In this document: piece after piece, positions 11,511 to 21,294 of the stretch
Numbering within the stretch: the stretch's first letter is position 1
Layout of the letters: the number at the start of each line of letters is the position of its first letter
Assembly: GCA_914767715.1 (NCBI GenBank)
Contig: OU612074.1
Location: forward strand, 19,640,062-19,704,061
Length of the DNA stretch: 64,000 bases
Direction: 5' to 3'
From: Membranipora membranacea
Lineage: Eukaryota; Bryozoa; Gymnolaemata; Cheilostomatida; Membraniporidae
Made by a program: the position numbers and the translations under genes
The notes under the pieces: generated by a model
Seen by the model: the letters and a program-made list of their open reading frames with translations, nothing else
Told to the model about the DNA's origin: nothing
The model's database searches: none

Positions 11511-11970
11511 ATGACATATCCTTTCATGCTATGTTGAAAAGAGCTGTCTTTTACTCGATATTACAGGTATTGAAACCAAGATGTACTTAAGTTGAGCACC
11601 GTTTCACATCTTTGAGCCCTGCAAAAAAAATTCAGAGAATTGATCCAAGACTAGACTAGACTAAGACTAGGACAACCATCAAAACATCAAAATTTATTGA
11701 ACCAGGGTTAGAATAAAAAATCAAACACCAGAATAGTATCATCAGAGATACAATCTCCGGTAATAATGTAGAGAGAGAAGGAAGTAAATACCCTGTTTAT
11801 GACAAAACAGAGGGTGAGCTGCCCTTAAATAGGGAGGCAAGTTGCCTGAAGTCCTCGTACTGAGAGTGTGATACATCCTAGAAAACTAGAATGCGTCCTA
11901 GAGATGAGACCATAGAGGACCTCCTATATAATCATGAGTGTGCGGCAGCTGCAATAAACTGGAACAGGTT
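11511..11970. other. No gene recognised
   Basis: Non-coding flank left of the LTR element. A short gactagactagacta repeat sits near 11650, and TATA-like and AATAAA-like strings at about 11925-11955. Nothing else is supported. Confidence 0.5.
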
Positions 11971-11975
11971 CTAAT

Positions 11976-12203
11976 TGTGAGGTTATCCGAGATCTTAGCA
12001 GGCTAGCACCTGATCGGAATTTTATCATCTAAACCGAGAGTGCTGCCAGACTATTAACCTTGACCTTGTAGAGTCAACGCGAGATCTCGTCCTCTTTACA
12101 GTGCATCTTTATAGGTGAGTAGACGTTCAAAATAAATCTCTCTCTTATATTTATACTGTATGCTATATACTATATACCAAACTTCGCTACGCCTAGCTTT
12201 ACA
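11976..12203 (+). repeat. 5' LTR (228 bp)
   Basis: Begins tgtgaggttatccgagatct and ends cctagctttaca. It shares blocks such as ctaaaccgagagtgctg, gtcaacgcgagatctcgtcc and ataggtgagtagacgttc with the 3' copy. A gtgagt string inside may be a splice donor. Confidence 0.9.
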
Positions 12204-12216
12204 TGGCGCAGTCGGC
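12204..12216 (+). other. Primer-binding site, candidate tRNA-Ser
   Basis: TGGCGCAGTCGGC directly abuts the 5' LTR. Its complement ends ...CGACTGCGCCA, which fits the 3' end of a serine tRNA whose acceptor stem begins GCAGTCG. The tRNA identity is from memory of metazoan tRNAs and is inference. Confidence 0.5.
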
Positions 12217-12695
12217 TTTAGAGCCAAAATATCAATATAGAAAACCTATATTCGTATCATATTGCTTAATATTATTTGTTTGTGGACATTGGCTAACCAT
12301 AAGTTAGTCCAGTGAGCGAGTGAAATCCCATTCCCGGTCTCCAAAATTGGAAAGGCTGCAGGCTTTCTGAAGTTGGGGAAGGCTTGGGATAAACTGTGAA
12401 TCAGCATCATCTCATGAGAAGAAGTGCAGGTTCACAGTAAACCACATTGAAATCGTTCGTGATTTGTGTGGTCAGTTTGTGAGTTAGTGAGTTAGTGGTA
12501 AGTGAGTTTGTGAGTTAGTTAGTGGTTAGTGAGTTAGATTGTGGTGAACTACTAGTGATTAGTAGTAGTTAGTTTGTGAAGTTAGTTTGTTATACTGTTG
12601 CTGTATAGTGAATTATGTGGAATTTTGTTGTTGTTATTGTTTAAGTGTCCTACCCTAAACAAAGCAAAAAGTATATTAAAACCCAAAAAGTCACC
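12217..12695 (+). other. Leader region of the LTR element
   Basis: Untranslated leader between PBS and gag. 12475-12600 is a degenerate gtgagttagt repeat. No ORF. Confidence 0.5.
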
Positions 12696-13343
12696 ATGAG
12701 CTCGAAATATCGAGATTTTCCTACTTTGGAGATTAACCCCAAGGACATATTTCGTTCTTGGAAGTTGTTTTTAGACAAGTTTACTGTCACAGTAAGGTTT
12801 GAAGTTTGTACTAGGGGAACCAAAAAGGTGACTACTGGGTCAGTTGAGACCGAAGTAAATGTGTTCAATGAGGAAATGAAGTTATGTGCATTGTTGAAAG
12901 CAATTAGTAATGAAGGCTTCCAAGCCTTGCATGCCCAAGGTATACATCTTTCAAGCGAAGAGCTGACCTATGACCAGGTTTTAAAAGCTTTAAAGAACGC
13001 ATATGAAAGAGAAGGGTCATTAAATGTTAAATTATGGACCTTTAACAGTGCTTGTCAGCAGACGAGCGAAGATTGTAGGGATTATATTAGACGTGTGGAA
13101 CATCTGTCCCGTACCACCGGCATATTTAAATCCACTGATAGTTCCTTTAGCCCTGAAAACAAAAGGTGTGCTAATCAGGAATTGGAAAGAATTAGAAAAA
13201 CTTTAGCACATATTATAATAGTTAATGGCCTGCAAGATTTAAAATTAAGACGTGAATTAATGGCTAAAACGACCTTGATTGGGAGTCCCTTTGTAGTATA
13301 CTGGCCTGCCGTGGTACAGCTGCTGAGTCAGATCAGAAATTAG
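12696..13343 (+). pseudogene. Gag (capsid part) of the gypsy element
   Basis: Open frame running to a stop at 13341-13343. An in-frame ATG at 12645 exists, but 12696 is preferred because of its better context (caccATGAGC). The product is hydrophilic, with SWKLFLDKF near the start and a middle segment (YDQVLKALKNAYEREGSLNV ... DYIRRVEHLSRTTG) of retrotransposon-Gag type. The frame shifts just before 13322: the natural continuation lies in another frame and leads to the nucleocapsid. Gag would form the virus-like particle in the cytoplasm. Confidence 0.7.
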
Positions 13344-13858
13344 AGCGTACCAGTATTATTGTCCCTGCAGTGCCCATTAAACAGGAAGTTGCTGAGGCCA
13401 AGTATGACCCAAGGTATTCCCGCCGGGACGGTTGTAGTAGCAGTAGAGGTAGGCACGATTCTCGTGACAGTAGAAGTAGGCACGATTCTCGTGACCGAAA
13501 TTCACGCAATGACAGTAGAGGCCGTAGCAAAGACAGGCGTGATAGAAGTAAAAGTATGTATAAAGATGGTAGGAAAGCCCAAACTAGTAGTGGCTTGAAT
13601 CATTGTTATCAGTGTAGTGATCCCCATCACAGATTTAGAAATTGTCCCCACACCATTTGTAACTTGTGCCAGAAAAAAGGTCACACAGTAATAGACTGCC
13701 CATCTAAGTCCAAGTCGAGTAGTAGTGACCAGCCCAAGTCTCTACGCAGCCGTGAACCCAATCCCTACCAAGATAGAGGCGGTACATCAAGCCCGAATCA
13801 CTTTATGCAAATTAGAAGAGTTAATGCCCATCCTGACAAGCTTTTCGGACATAGTTGA
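13322..13858 (+). pseudogene. Gag nucleocapsid with two CCHC zinc knuckles
   Basis: Continuation of Gag in a shifted frame. It has an Arg/Ser/Asp-rich stretch (repeated RHDSRDS-type units at about 13441-13500) followed by two CX2CX4HX4C knuckles, CYQCSDPHHRFRNC and CNLCQKKGHTVIDC, at about 13607-13702. Knuckles of this type bind the element's RNA. It ends in a stop at 13856-13858, just before the protease frame. Confidence 0.75.
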
Positions 13859-13864
13859 CTATCT

Positions 13865-14128
13865 GTGGGTAGAGCTGAGTTAGAATTTAGAGTTTATATC
13901 GAAGTTAATAGTAGAGGTGTTGATTTTACTTTAGACACAGGTTCTGACGTAACTATCATTACTGATCAAACATCTCGGGATCTGAAATTGGAATTAAGCG
14001 AACCTAGTAGATTTCTAGTGGGTGCTGGTTCGACTCCGTTGAATGTTGCTGGCGAAAGCCTAGTAAAATTAAACAACCAAGGAATTATTATTAATTCGCT
14101 TGCATCAATTAAAAAAAAATGCAACTAG
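13865..14128 (+). pseudogene. Aspartic protease of the gypsy element
   Basis: Contains the retropepsin motif FTLDTGSDVTIIT (catalytic DTG at about 13935), in a frame different from the nucleocapsid. The hydrophobic flap region follows. A frameshift near 14120, at a run of A residues, separates it from the RT frame. Confidence 0.7.
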
Positions 14129-14941
14129 GAATTTGTTGGGAATCGTAGAGATACGAGAACTTAATTTACTTGCAGTAGTTAATTCCATACAGCCAAATCG
14201 TAAAGCATTTGATCCATTTAAGGTATTTGTTAAGTTATTTGAAGGCCTAGGCACTATGCCTGAGACCTATAGGATATTTATGAAGACGGATGTTACCCCC
14301 TTTAAAGTCCGCACACCCAGGTCAATTGCAATAGGTCTAAGAGAAAAGGCCAAGGCTGAATTACTAACTATGCTTGCCATGAATGTAATTGAAGTTGTAG
14401 AACATCTAACTAACTGATTGGTGTTTGGGATTAACTATAGTGCCCAAAGCCCACGGTAAGATAAGAATGTGTGTTGACCTTACTATGTTAAATAGGGGTG
14501 TAAAAAGGAACATTACCCCTACCTCGAGTTAGTGATATGTTATCACAGTTGTCAACAGTTCGATTGTTCTCCAAGTTGGATGCCAATTCTGGCTTTTGGC
14601 AAATTGTTTTGCATCCTGATAGTAGAGCATTGACTACTTTTCTTACCCCTTGGGGACGGTATCAGTTCCGCCGTTTGCCATTTGGACTTTCATCCGCCCC
14701 TGAAATTTTCCAGCGCTCAATGGAAAAGATACTTCTAGATTTAGGAGGAGTTTTTTGTATGATGGATGTCCTTGTCTTTGGTAGAAACGCAGAAGAGCAT
14801 TGGTCTAGGTTGCGTTTAGTACTAGAAAGAATTGAAAATTCTGGTATGACCTTGGAAGAGGAGAAATGTGAATATGGCGTTACTGAAATTAAGTTTCTAG
14901 GACATGTTGTTTCTTTAGAAGGTGTGAAATTAGACCCATAA
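14100..14941 (+). pseudogene. Reverse transcriptase of the gypsy element
   Basis: Two frames: 14100-14417 (N-terminal, with TPRSIAIGLREKAKAEL) and 14537-14941 (fingers/palm), joined through a shifted stretch that includes PKAHGKIRMCVD-like coding. The second part has LFSKLDANSGFWQIVLH, the palm motif holding the first catalytic Asp, and LPFGLSSAPEIFQRSM. The YxDD motif is damaged: at 14753-14773 the frame reads FCMMDVL, one residue shorter than the usual Y/F-M-D-D, leaving a single Asp. The RT should be inactive. Confidence 0.8.
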
Positions 14942-15011
14942 AAGGCCAAAACCACTATGTCAATTTCACCCCCCCCCCACTACTAAGAAAGAAGCTAAAT
15001 GATTCTTAGGA

Positions 15012-15570
15012 ATGGTCAATTATCTAAACAAGTTTAGTAGTAAGTTGGCTGAATTGAATTATGAGACTACTATTTCCAGCCCATTTTATTGGGGAATTGA
15101 CCAACAAACAGCATTTGAAGAAATTAAGGTAGAGTTGTCTAGTGCTCCTGTCCTTTGTGCTTTAGATGTTAGAAGTAGGCATAAAGTATCAGCTGATTCA
15201 TCTAGAATAGCTCTTGGTGCTGATTATTACAGTTTACCGTTGATGAATTATGGCAGTCGGTTGAGTATGCATCTAGGAAATTACTTCCTGAAGAAAAGAA
15301 TTATGCCATGATTGAATTAGAAGCATTAGGCATTACATGGGCATGTGAGAAATTTGATTTCTATCTTCTTGGTAGATCATTTGAAATCGAGACTGATCAT
15401 AAACCCCTGATCAGCTTGTTAGGCGAAAAGGACTTACCCCAACTCCACTTAAGAGTCCAGCGATTTAAAATGAGGCTTATGAGGTATGATTTTACTATCT
15501 CGCACACTCCTGGTGTTTGTATGTATATCGCAGATTTCTTAAGTCGTCCTAATAGCCAGCCCAGTGGTAG
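15012..15570 (+). pseudogene. RNase H of the gypsy element
   Basis: 15012-15311 covers the RT connection and the start of RNase H (a degenerate SADSSRIALGA where TDAS...GLGA is expected). 15308-15570 continues in another frame with FEIETDHKPLISLL and ISHTPGVCMYIADFLSR. A poly-C tract with nearby frame disruption sits at about 14970-14982. The domain order is normal for Ty3/gypsy pol. Confidence 0.75.
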
Positions 15571-16400
15571 TGATAAGGAAATTACAGAATGTCGCCTTGT
15601 AGAGTTCTATGTAGCTAGTAACATGAAGCATATCTTGCCTGAAAATTTTCAGGAGAGGGAATTGTTGCAAGCTATTATGAATGATACAATTTGTAAGGAT
15701 ATACAGCAGTATATTCGACTTGAATGGCCATTAGACATTTCTGGATGTGAAGATGAGGTTAAAAAGCTTTATATCCCAAAAGCTTTGCGTCGCAAGGTCA
15801 TCAGTATATTGGCAAATGTCAAAGAAGAGCGCGGCAATTGTTTTGGTGGCCAGGTTGTAGTAAGGAAATTGAAGAATTCAATAAAAAGTGTGACATTTGT
15901 ACCAAGTTTGGAAAAATTAAGCATGAGCCCATTGAAGACTGTGGTTTACCTGATGGACCTTGGTTAGAACTTGGTTCGGATACCCTTGAATTTAAAGGCC
16001 AGTGGTATCTATTAGTTGTAGATTACTATACCACGTGGATTGAAGTTAGACCATTGTTGTCGCTGTCTTCCTATAATGTTATTCAAGAATTTAAGTCAAT
16101 ATTTTCTTGTTTTGGAGTACCTATATTATTAAGAAGTGACAATGCAGGTTTGCTATGCTAGTCAGAGTTTTAGAGATTTTGCTAAGACTTTGGGGTTTCG
16201 ACCAAAGATTTAGCAGCCCTCGTTATCCGCAAAGTAATGGTTTAGCGGAAAGCTCTGTTGGTACCTTTAAGAATTTGTTGAAAAAATTTGATGATATTTT
16301 TTCTGCTTTGTTAGCTTACCGAGCCACACCCTTGCAGGGATTTTCGCAAGGGTCTGAGGGATTTTCGCCCTGGGTCATCCCACAAGTATTGAAGTTGATT
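15571..16400 (+). pseudogene. Integrase of the gypsy element
   Basis: The zinc-binding region ends FNKKCDICTKFGK at about 15868-15910. The catalytic core follows, with SDTLEF (first Asp), LLRSDNAG (second Asp) and PQSNGLAESSVGTFKNLLKK (Glu), i.e. a recognisable D,D,E triad spread over three frames (15308-15967, 15838-16161, 16155-16604). Frameshifts near 15840 and 16155 break it. Integrase would insert the cDNA into the chromosome. Confidence 0.8.
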
Positions 16401-16423
16401 ACAAGGAATTTGAGAAGGTTTGT

Positions 16424-17102
16424 TTGCAGAAACGCAAAGATGCTTTTCATAAGTGGAATCAAAAGCACCAGGCTAAATATCTGCCAGAATTATTGCCAGG
16501 CCAAATTGTGTGGGTTAAAGCCCCTACTGATGCTGGTCAGGAAGGAATTGTTTTGTATAAGGTTGAGTCACATCCTCAAAGTTATTGGATTAAGACAGGC
16601 TTAAGTACGCTACCCAGAAACCGTAAACATTTGTTTTTGTTACAGAAAACCAATCACCCAATTAGTGAGCCAGCCGATTCCATCATGCCACTTGCATTAG
16701 AATGGTATTTTGAATCAACATGTGAGCTTTGATCCTAATACTGTAGTGGTTGAGGCACCTGTAACGGGTGAAAGTAACCTTAGTGCTAATGCTTTGGGTG
16801 AAGATGTAGCTTTGCACGATATTAATGATGAAATTAATACTACTACTAACACGTCGGGTGATGATCTAGCTGATCCCAGTCTTGATTTACAAGTAGAGCT
16901 TAATTCTGATAAGGACGCTAGTACTAACATTGCAATTGATAATGATAATCTATCTGGACCCAGTATTGAGTCGCCATTAAACCCCATCAGTGAGGCAACT
17001 AATGCCGAAGCTGACTTGGTCAATCAGTATGGGAAACCCTGTTATGACAGAGGAGTTACAACCCACCAAACCTACTGTAACTCGGTCAGGCAGGCAACCT
17101 AA
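16424..17102 (+). pseudogene. C-terminal pol/tail region of the gypsy element
   Basis: 16424-16732 resembles an integrase C-terminal domain (KWNQKHQAKYLPELLPGQIVWV). 16710-17102 is an acidic, Asn/Asp/Thr-rich tail with no domain seen, overlapping it in another frame. No chromodomain motif is visible. Confidence 0.5.
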
Positions 17103-17298
17103 GCCTACGAAGAAAGACGATTTTGTTTACTCGGCAGATTAAGAAATTAATTGTATTTGTAAACTATATTTGCTGTATGGTTATGAATGTGAACTTATGA
17201 ATTGTTCCCTTTTGTCAATTTGCAGATTGTCTGTAATACCCTCATCGCACTTAGTACCAGTAAACTCATACTCATACTAGCGATTCAAGTCTTAACTG

Positions 17299-18047
17299 AT
17301 GGCAGACGGTAAGTCTCCACAGAATCAGGCTTACTGCCCGAAGTGCAAGAAGCACAATCCGAAACATGCGTTCGGGTATTGTCCATTGTTGAAATGCTTT
17401 TGGAGGCATTGCGGGGAGTTCGGACACTCCCAGGATAATTGTCCCAAAGTTTTGTGTTGGAATTGTGGTGACCTCAGTCACTTTAGAGATAGCTGTGGCA
17501 ATCCCAAAGTGAAGTTTATTGAAGTGTCGACCCCCAAACGGCACGAAGTCATTTAAACCCAAGTCCCTGAGAAAAGCCCCCGCTGCCACAGCCCCCCGTC
17601 CAGCAGATTTAGGTTCAGAAGTCCCATCTGTTCCGTTGACCTCTCCCACGGTCCCAACCGCCACTATCCCATCCCTTCTAGACTTGAAGACTTATTCCTC
17701 TGTGCTTAAAAGCCTACCCCACAAGTCAAACGCCGCCGCCCCCAATTACCCAAAGAGAGTCCGTTGAGTCCGTGGAACGAATGGATTATCAAGATACCTC
17801 TTGGCATGAAATGAGTCAACCACTCAGTACCAGCCCAAGTACTAGTCCATTTCTGTCAGCTTCCGCCCCTCCCCATTCAAAGTTTGAAAGTGAAGCTTGA
17901 CATAGAAGAGAAGCTTTCTCTTCTAAGTCCATTGCCAAAAAGAAATTGGTGAAGGGGAGGATAGTGAGGAAGACCCCCTACGGAACGCAGACCGTCTCTG
18001 TGAGAATTATTAATTACCACATTTACACCGTGGGGAAATTAAAGTGA
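17299..18047 (+). pseudogene. Extra 3' ORF of the gypsy element, zinc-knuckle protein
   Basis: It starts at ATG 17299, downstream of pol where an env would lie. The first 85 residues contain YCPKCKKHNPKHAFGYCP, a variant knuckle CFWRHCGEFGHSQDNC (CX4CX4HX4C) and a canonical CWNCGDLSHFRDSC (CX2CX4HX4C). Coding continues in a second frame to 17767 (Pro/Ala/Ser-rich, with LLDLKTYSSVLKSLP) and in a third frame to 18047, interrupted by a TGA at 17898-17900 and ending in a basic segment (SIAKKKLVKGRIVRKTPYGT). It is not an envelope: no signal peptide or membrane segment is seen. A nucleic-acid-binding accessory protein is the simplest reading. Confidence 0.6.
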
Positions 18048-18205
18048 TTATGCTTGGAGAGCGGAGTTGTAAATTGTAAATTAAACCAATGTTATTTCTT
18101 GAGTGGATGGCATTTAAAGAATTGTAAATTGTCTCTTTAGTCTCCGGAATGGATTTGTCCAAATTGAATTAATTCTGCCTTGGAATTGTCTCCTCCCTGG
18201 CCGCG

Positions 18206-18224
18206 ACGAGGAAAAGGAAAGGCA
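18206..18224 (+). other. Polypurine tract
   Basis: gacgaggaaaaggaaaggca lies directly before the 3' LTR, the expected site for plus-strand priming. Confidence 0.6.
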
Positions 18225-18452
18225 TGTGAGGTTATCCGAGATCTTAGCAGACTAGCACCTTATCGGAAATGCACCATCTAAACCGAGAGTGCTGACAGAC
18301 TATTAACCTTGACCTTGGACAGTCAACGCGAGATCTCGTCCTCTTTACAGTACATCTTTATAGGTGAGTAGACGTTCAAAATAAATCTCTCTCTTATACT
18401 AATACTGTATACTATATACCATATACCAAAGCTCGCTACGCCTTGCTTTACA
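18225..18452 (+). repeat. 3' LTR (228 bp)
   Basis: Same length and ends as the 5' LTR, with about 17 substitutions. It is followed immediately by the ctaat target duplication at 18453-18457. Confidence 0.9.
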
Positions 18453-18457
18453 CTAAT

Positions 18458-19539
18458 CGCCCATTGGCAGTGACACTTTGATCTTAGCCAATAGGCATGT
18501 AGCAAAGTATCAGCATACATTGGAGACAAAGGTTTATCTCTCTAATCAGTCTGATTGTTGTGTTCAAAAGAGGGGGTTATTGAACACGTTCAAATAGAAA
18601 ATTGTATGTTAATAACTAACGGTTTATATTTGTAGAAGTGTATGACGTCTGTATGTATCTATATAGCTATAGCTCTCCTCTAAGACCCGTGTGATCAGTA
18701 CGGTGTCATCAGCAGAAAAGAGGAAGATTACTGCATCATAGGTCCCAGGAAGAGTAAGTCACATGACTAGCAGTATATAGCCTTTGGTAACTGCTAGACT
18801 TCTTATTCTGTCAATACTCAATGGATCTGGGTTAGACACTATACGAAAAAGGGGTGCTGCTAACACAGTTGGCGGAAGGCTAGATTACAACCATCCAATG
18901 ATGTAGCGGACACGTATCGAAAGACTGTTCACGTTGATGATTGATCATACTAAGCTTGTGTTTATGGGGAAAGTATATTTGGTAATTAGGATGTATGCTT
19001 TCCAAATTGAGAGCCGGTTGCCGTGTTGTTGGGATGCCAGTTTTCCAGTGTCTATTAATGGTATTAAAACATCCATCAACCATTCCTTAGATTAATAGTT
19101 AGCCATTAAAATAACATTATGACACTGTCCTAGACACTAGGCCAACGAATTCACGTGGAAAGGCAAATCCACGCGTGGTTCGATGCTCAACGGCGACGTG
19201 GGGTAGGCAAAAGATGTGTCTTTTCATATACCAGCATTTTGGTGTTTTGGACAAGTGTAGAACAATAGAGTGAATTTGATTGGCCCTAAAAACCCCAAAT
19301 TTTAGTTAATCAAACATTCCGAAAATTATCTTCCAAGCAAAAACATGTTCCTTTCTCGCAAAATTTAATTTAATTTATTATGGCTCAAAGTGGAAAAGCA
19401 ACACCATTTGAGGAGAATTCAGTCATTCTAGGACTATATAGATCGCCAGGGGAGTTTGTACAAAAATATGTAATAATAGTGAGCTGGTTAAACAGGGCTT
19501 TACGGATGATGCGATACGTAAGCATAACTATAATGATAA

Positions 19540-19548
<9 letters not shown>
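18458..19548. other. No gene recognised
   Basis: Unique-looking sequence without splice-supported open frames or clear repeats. 19140-19210 is locally GC-rich (cacgtggaaaggcaaatccacg forms a weak hairpin). Confidence 0.45.

Positions 19549-19573
<25 letters not shown>
19548..19573. repeat. (TA)n microsatellite
   Basis: Pure ta dinucleotide run next to the minisatellite. Confidence 0.9.
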
Positions 19574-19577
<4 letters not shown>

Positions 19578-19579
19578 CT

Positions 19580-20092
19580 TGTGTAGTGGGAGTATGTGTG
19601 TTCTGAGAGTATTTGTGTAGTCTGAGTATGTGTGTATTAGTGAGAGTGACTGTGTAATGAGAGTATCTGTGTAGTGAGACTGTGTAGTGAGAGCAGGAAG
19701 GGTGGGATATAACCCCCCCTCCCTCCCCCCCTCCCGGTGAGAGTATCTGGGTGGTGAGAGTATCTGTGTAGTGAGAGTATCTGTGTAGTGAGAGTATCTG
19801 TGTAGTGAGAGTATCTGGGTAGTGATATTATGTGTGTCGTGAGAGTATCTGTGTAGTGAGAGTATGTGTGTAGTAGTGAGAGTATCTGTGTAGTAGTGAG
19901 AGTATCTGTGTAGTGAGAGTATCTGTGTAGTGAGAGTATCTGTGTAGTGAGAGTATCTGGGTAGTGAGAGTATCTGTGTAGTGAGAGTATCTGTGCAGTG
20001 AGAGTATCTGGGTAGTGAGAGTATGTGTGTAGTGAGAGTATCTGTGTAGTGAGAGTATGTGTGAAGTGAGAGTGTCGGTGTAGTGAGAGTAA
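19580..20092. repeat. 17-bp minisatellite, about 30 units
   Basis: Tandem repeat of gtgtagtgagagtatct with variants (gtgggt, gtgtgt, an inserted tag). It is interrupted at 19711-19737 by a C/T-only tract. The complementary strand is open over a long stretch only because the unit lacks stops there. Confidence 0.9.
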
Positions 20093-20320
20093 TATTACTA
20101 AATATTATTATTTTCTTCGTTATAAAATTGGTTATTTCTTTAGAAATTGATTTTATTTTGATGTAAGTTATTATTATTAGTATGCCTGCCAACATAAGAA
20201 CCAGAAGTAGGCTGAAATAGTTATCTATATCCTGGGTTTTATGCATTCCATGTATTATTTTCAGATGTTGCAAATGTGCAAGCTGTAGGGTTGAAGCTCC
20301 GTGAATGATTTTCGTCAGCC

Positions 20321-20874
20321 ATGAGAAGGAGACAGAAGATTGGAGATGCGGCGACAAGAGTTGGACTTTGGCGTCTTGAAAGACAGATGGAATGGCTAAC
20401 CGATTTCTCACATCTAAGAAAGTAAGTAATCATCATATTTGTCAAATAAATTATTTGATGGGAAATTATTTATTTTGCATGGACAAATATGATTGACATC
20501 AAATAATATATATATATGTATGCCGCAAGCAGAGCCAAAGGTGTTTGGTCAGGTCATTTGTAAGGGTGTAGTATACCCATCACCGATGCACATGCCAATA
20601 TTTTGAGCATGGTATAAGTTGACAAAATACTAAAATCAAAATACTCAACCTGTATATTTCTGTATTAAATTTTATTTATAGATCGTCCACAAACCTACCA
20701 GTATCAAACAACCTGCCACTGCAACCTGACACTATCAACCCGCCACCTCATTCTATCAACCTGCCTCTACATCTCATGTTCAAACTACACCACACCTACA
20801 CCCGCCGCATCCGCTGCACCACCAACTCTTCCTCCTCCTTCAACACCAAAAGCAAGAAAAAGAAAACGAAGTGA
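20321..20874 (+). CDS. Candidate two-exon gene A, Pro-rich with a basic C-terminal run
   Basis: Exon 1 (20321-20421) begins MRRRQKIGDAATRVGLWRLE and ends at an AA|GTAAGT donor. Exon 2 starts at 20682 after a TTATTTATAG acceptor and in phase gives a Pro/Asn/His-rich segment to a TGA at 20872-20874. In the neighbouring frame the same exon reads PAASAAPPTLPPPSTPKARK followed by RKR, which looks more like protein and runs into a donor at CGAA|GTGAGC. A one-base indel in the exon, or a different upstream exon, would explain this. The Lys/Arg run resembles a nuclear localisation signal. Candidate gene B at 21295-22541 has the same Pro-rich-then-basic ending before a splice donor. Product unknown. 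Confidence 0.35.
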
Positions 20875-21190
20875 GCAGACAACTACACCGATAAATCAAA
20901 TTGACCCTGTCGACAAGGCTATAGTTGACCAGATGCCAGCACAGAATGCTGCGATCTGACCAGCAGGGACTATTTCTCACAGAATGATATCCGAAAGGCT
21001 TATTTAAATGCACTTTTGTCACATAATAATTCCCACTCATAAATGGATGACCTGGCATCATACTCCAACTCAGACAGTGCATCAACCTACTCTAATGGTA
21101 GTAATGGAAGAAGTGTATTTCATTCCAGTATTGTATACACTTATTATCATTTTAGCTAATATTTTTACCAGCATATCATACTTTAATCTT
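20875..21190 (+). other. Downstream coding-like remnants of gene A
   Basis: Beyond the candidate donor, one frame continues TTTPINQIDPVDKAIVDQMP to a stop at about 20957. An adjacent frame then reads SRDYFSQNDIRKAYLNALLS and, after one stop, MDDLASYSNSDSASTYSNGS. These have protein-like composition but lie in different frames, so this may be a decayed transposon or gene tail. No family recognised. Confidence 0.3.
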
Positions 21191-21294
21191 TACAGATATA
21201 TAAAACAAATTAAATTTTCAGTTTCAATGTTTATTTTAATATAACATAATATATAAGAGTGTAAACTTCTGTTATTACCATATAATATATAAGA

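Larger units (their letters stand above)
11976..18452 (+). mobile_element. Ty3/gypsy LTR retrotransposon, full length but decayed
   Basis: Two 228-bp LTRs (11976-12203 and 18225-18452) begin TGTGAGG and end TTTACA, and are flanked by the 5-bp target-site duplication ctaat (11971-11975 and 18453-18457). A primer-binding site follows the 5' LTR and a purine-rich tract precedes the 3' LTR. The internal order gag, nucleocapsid, protease, RT, RNase H, integrase is that of Ty3/gypsy. An extra zinc-knuckle ORF lies downstream of pol. I count about 17 LTR differences (roughly 7%), plus many frameshifts, so the insertion is old and cannot encode its own pol. Confidence 0.92.

Noticed and set aside
13120..13700. 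Extra frames around the gypsy nucleocapsid
   Set aside because: Overlapping shadows of the Arg/Ser-rich stretch; only the frame with two CCHC knuckles is meaningful.
17272..17664. 130-codon minus-strand open frame
   Set aside because: Shadow of the zinc-knuckle ORF on the plus strand, whose Cys/His spacing is diagnostic.
19500..20411. 303-codon minus-strand open frame over the 17-bp minisatellite
   Set aside because: Low-complexity translation (HYTDTLTTQILS-type repeats) produced by the repeat; it also overlaps an exon-like region on the other strand.
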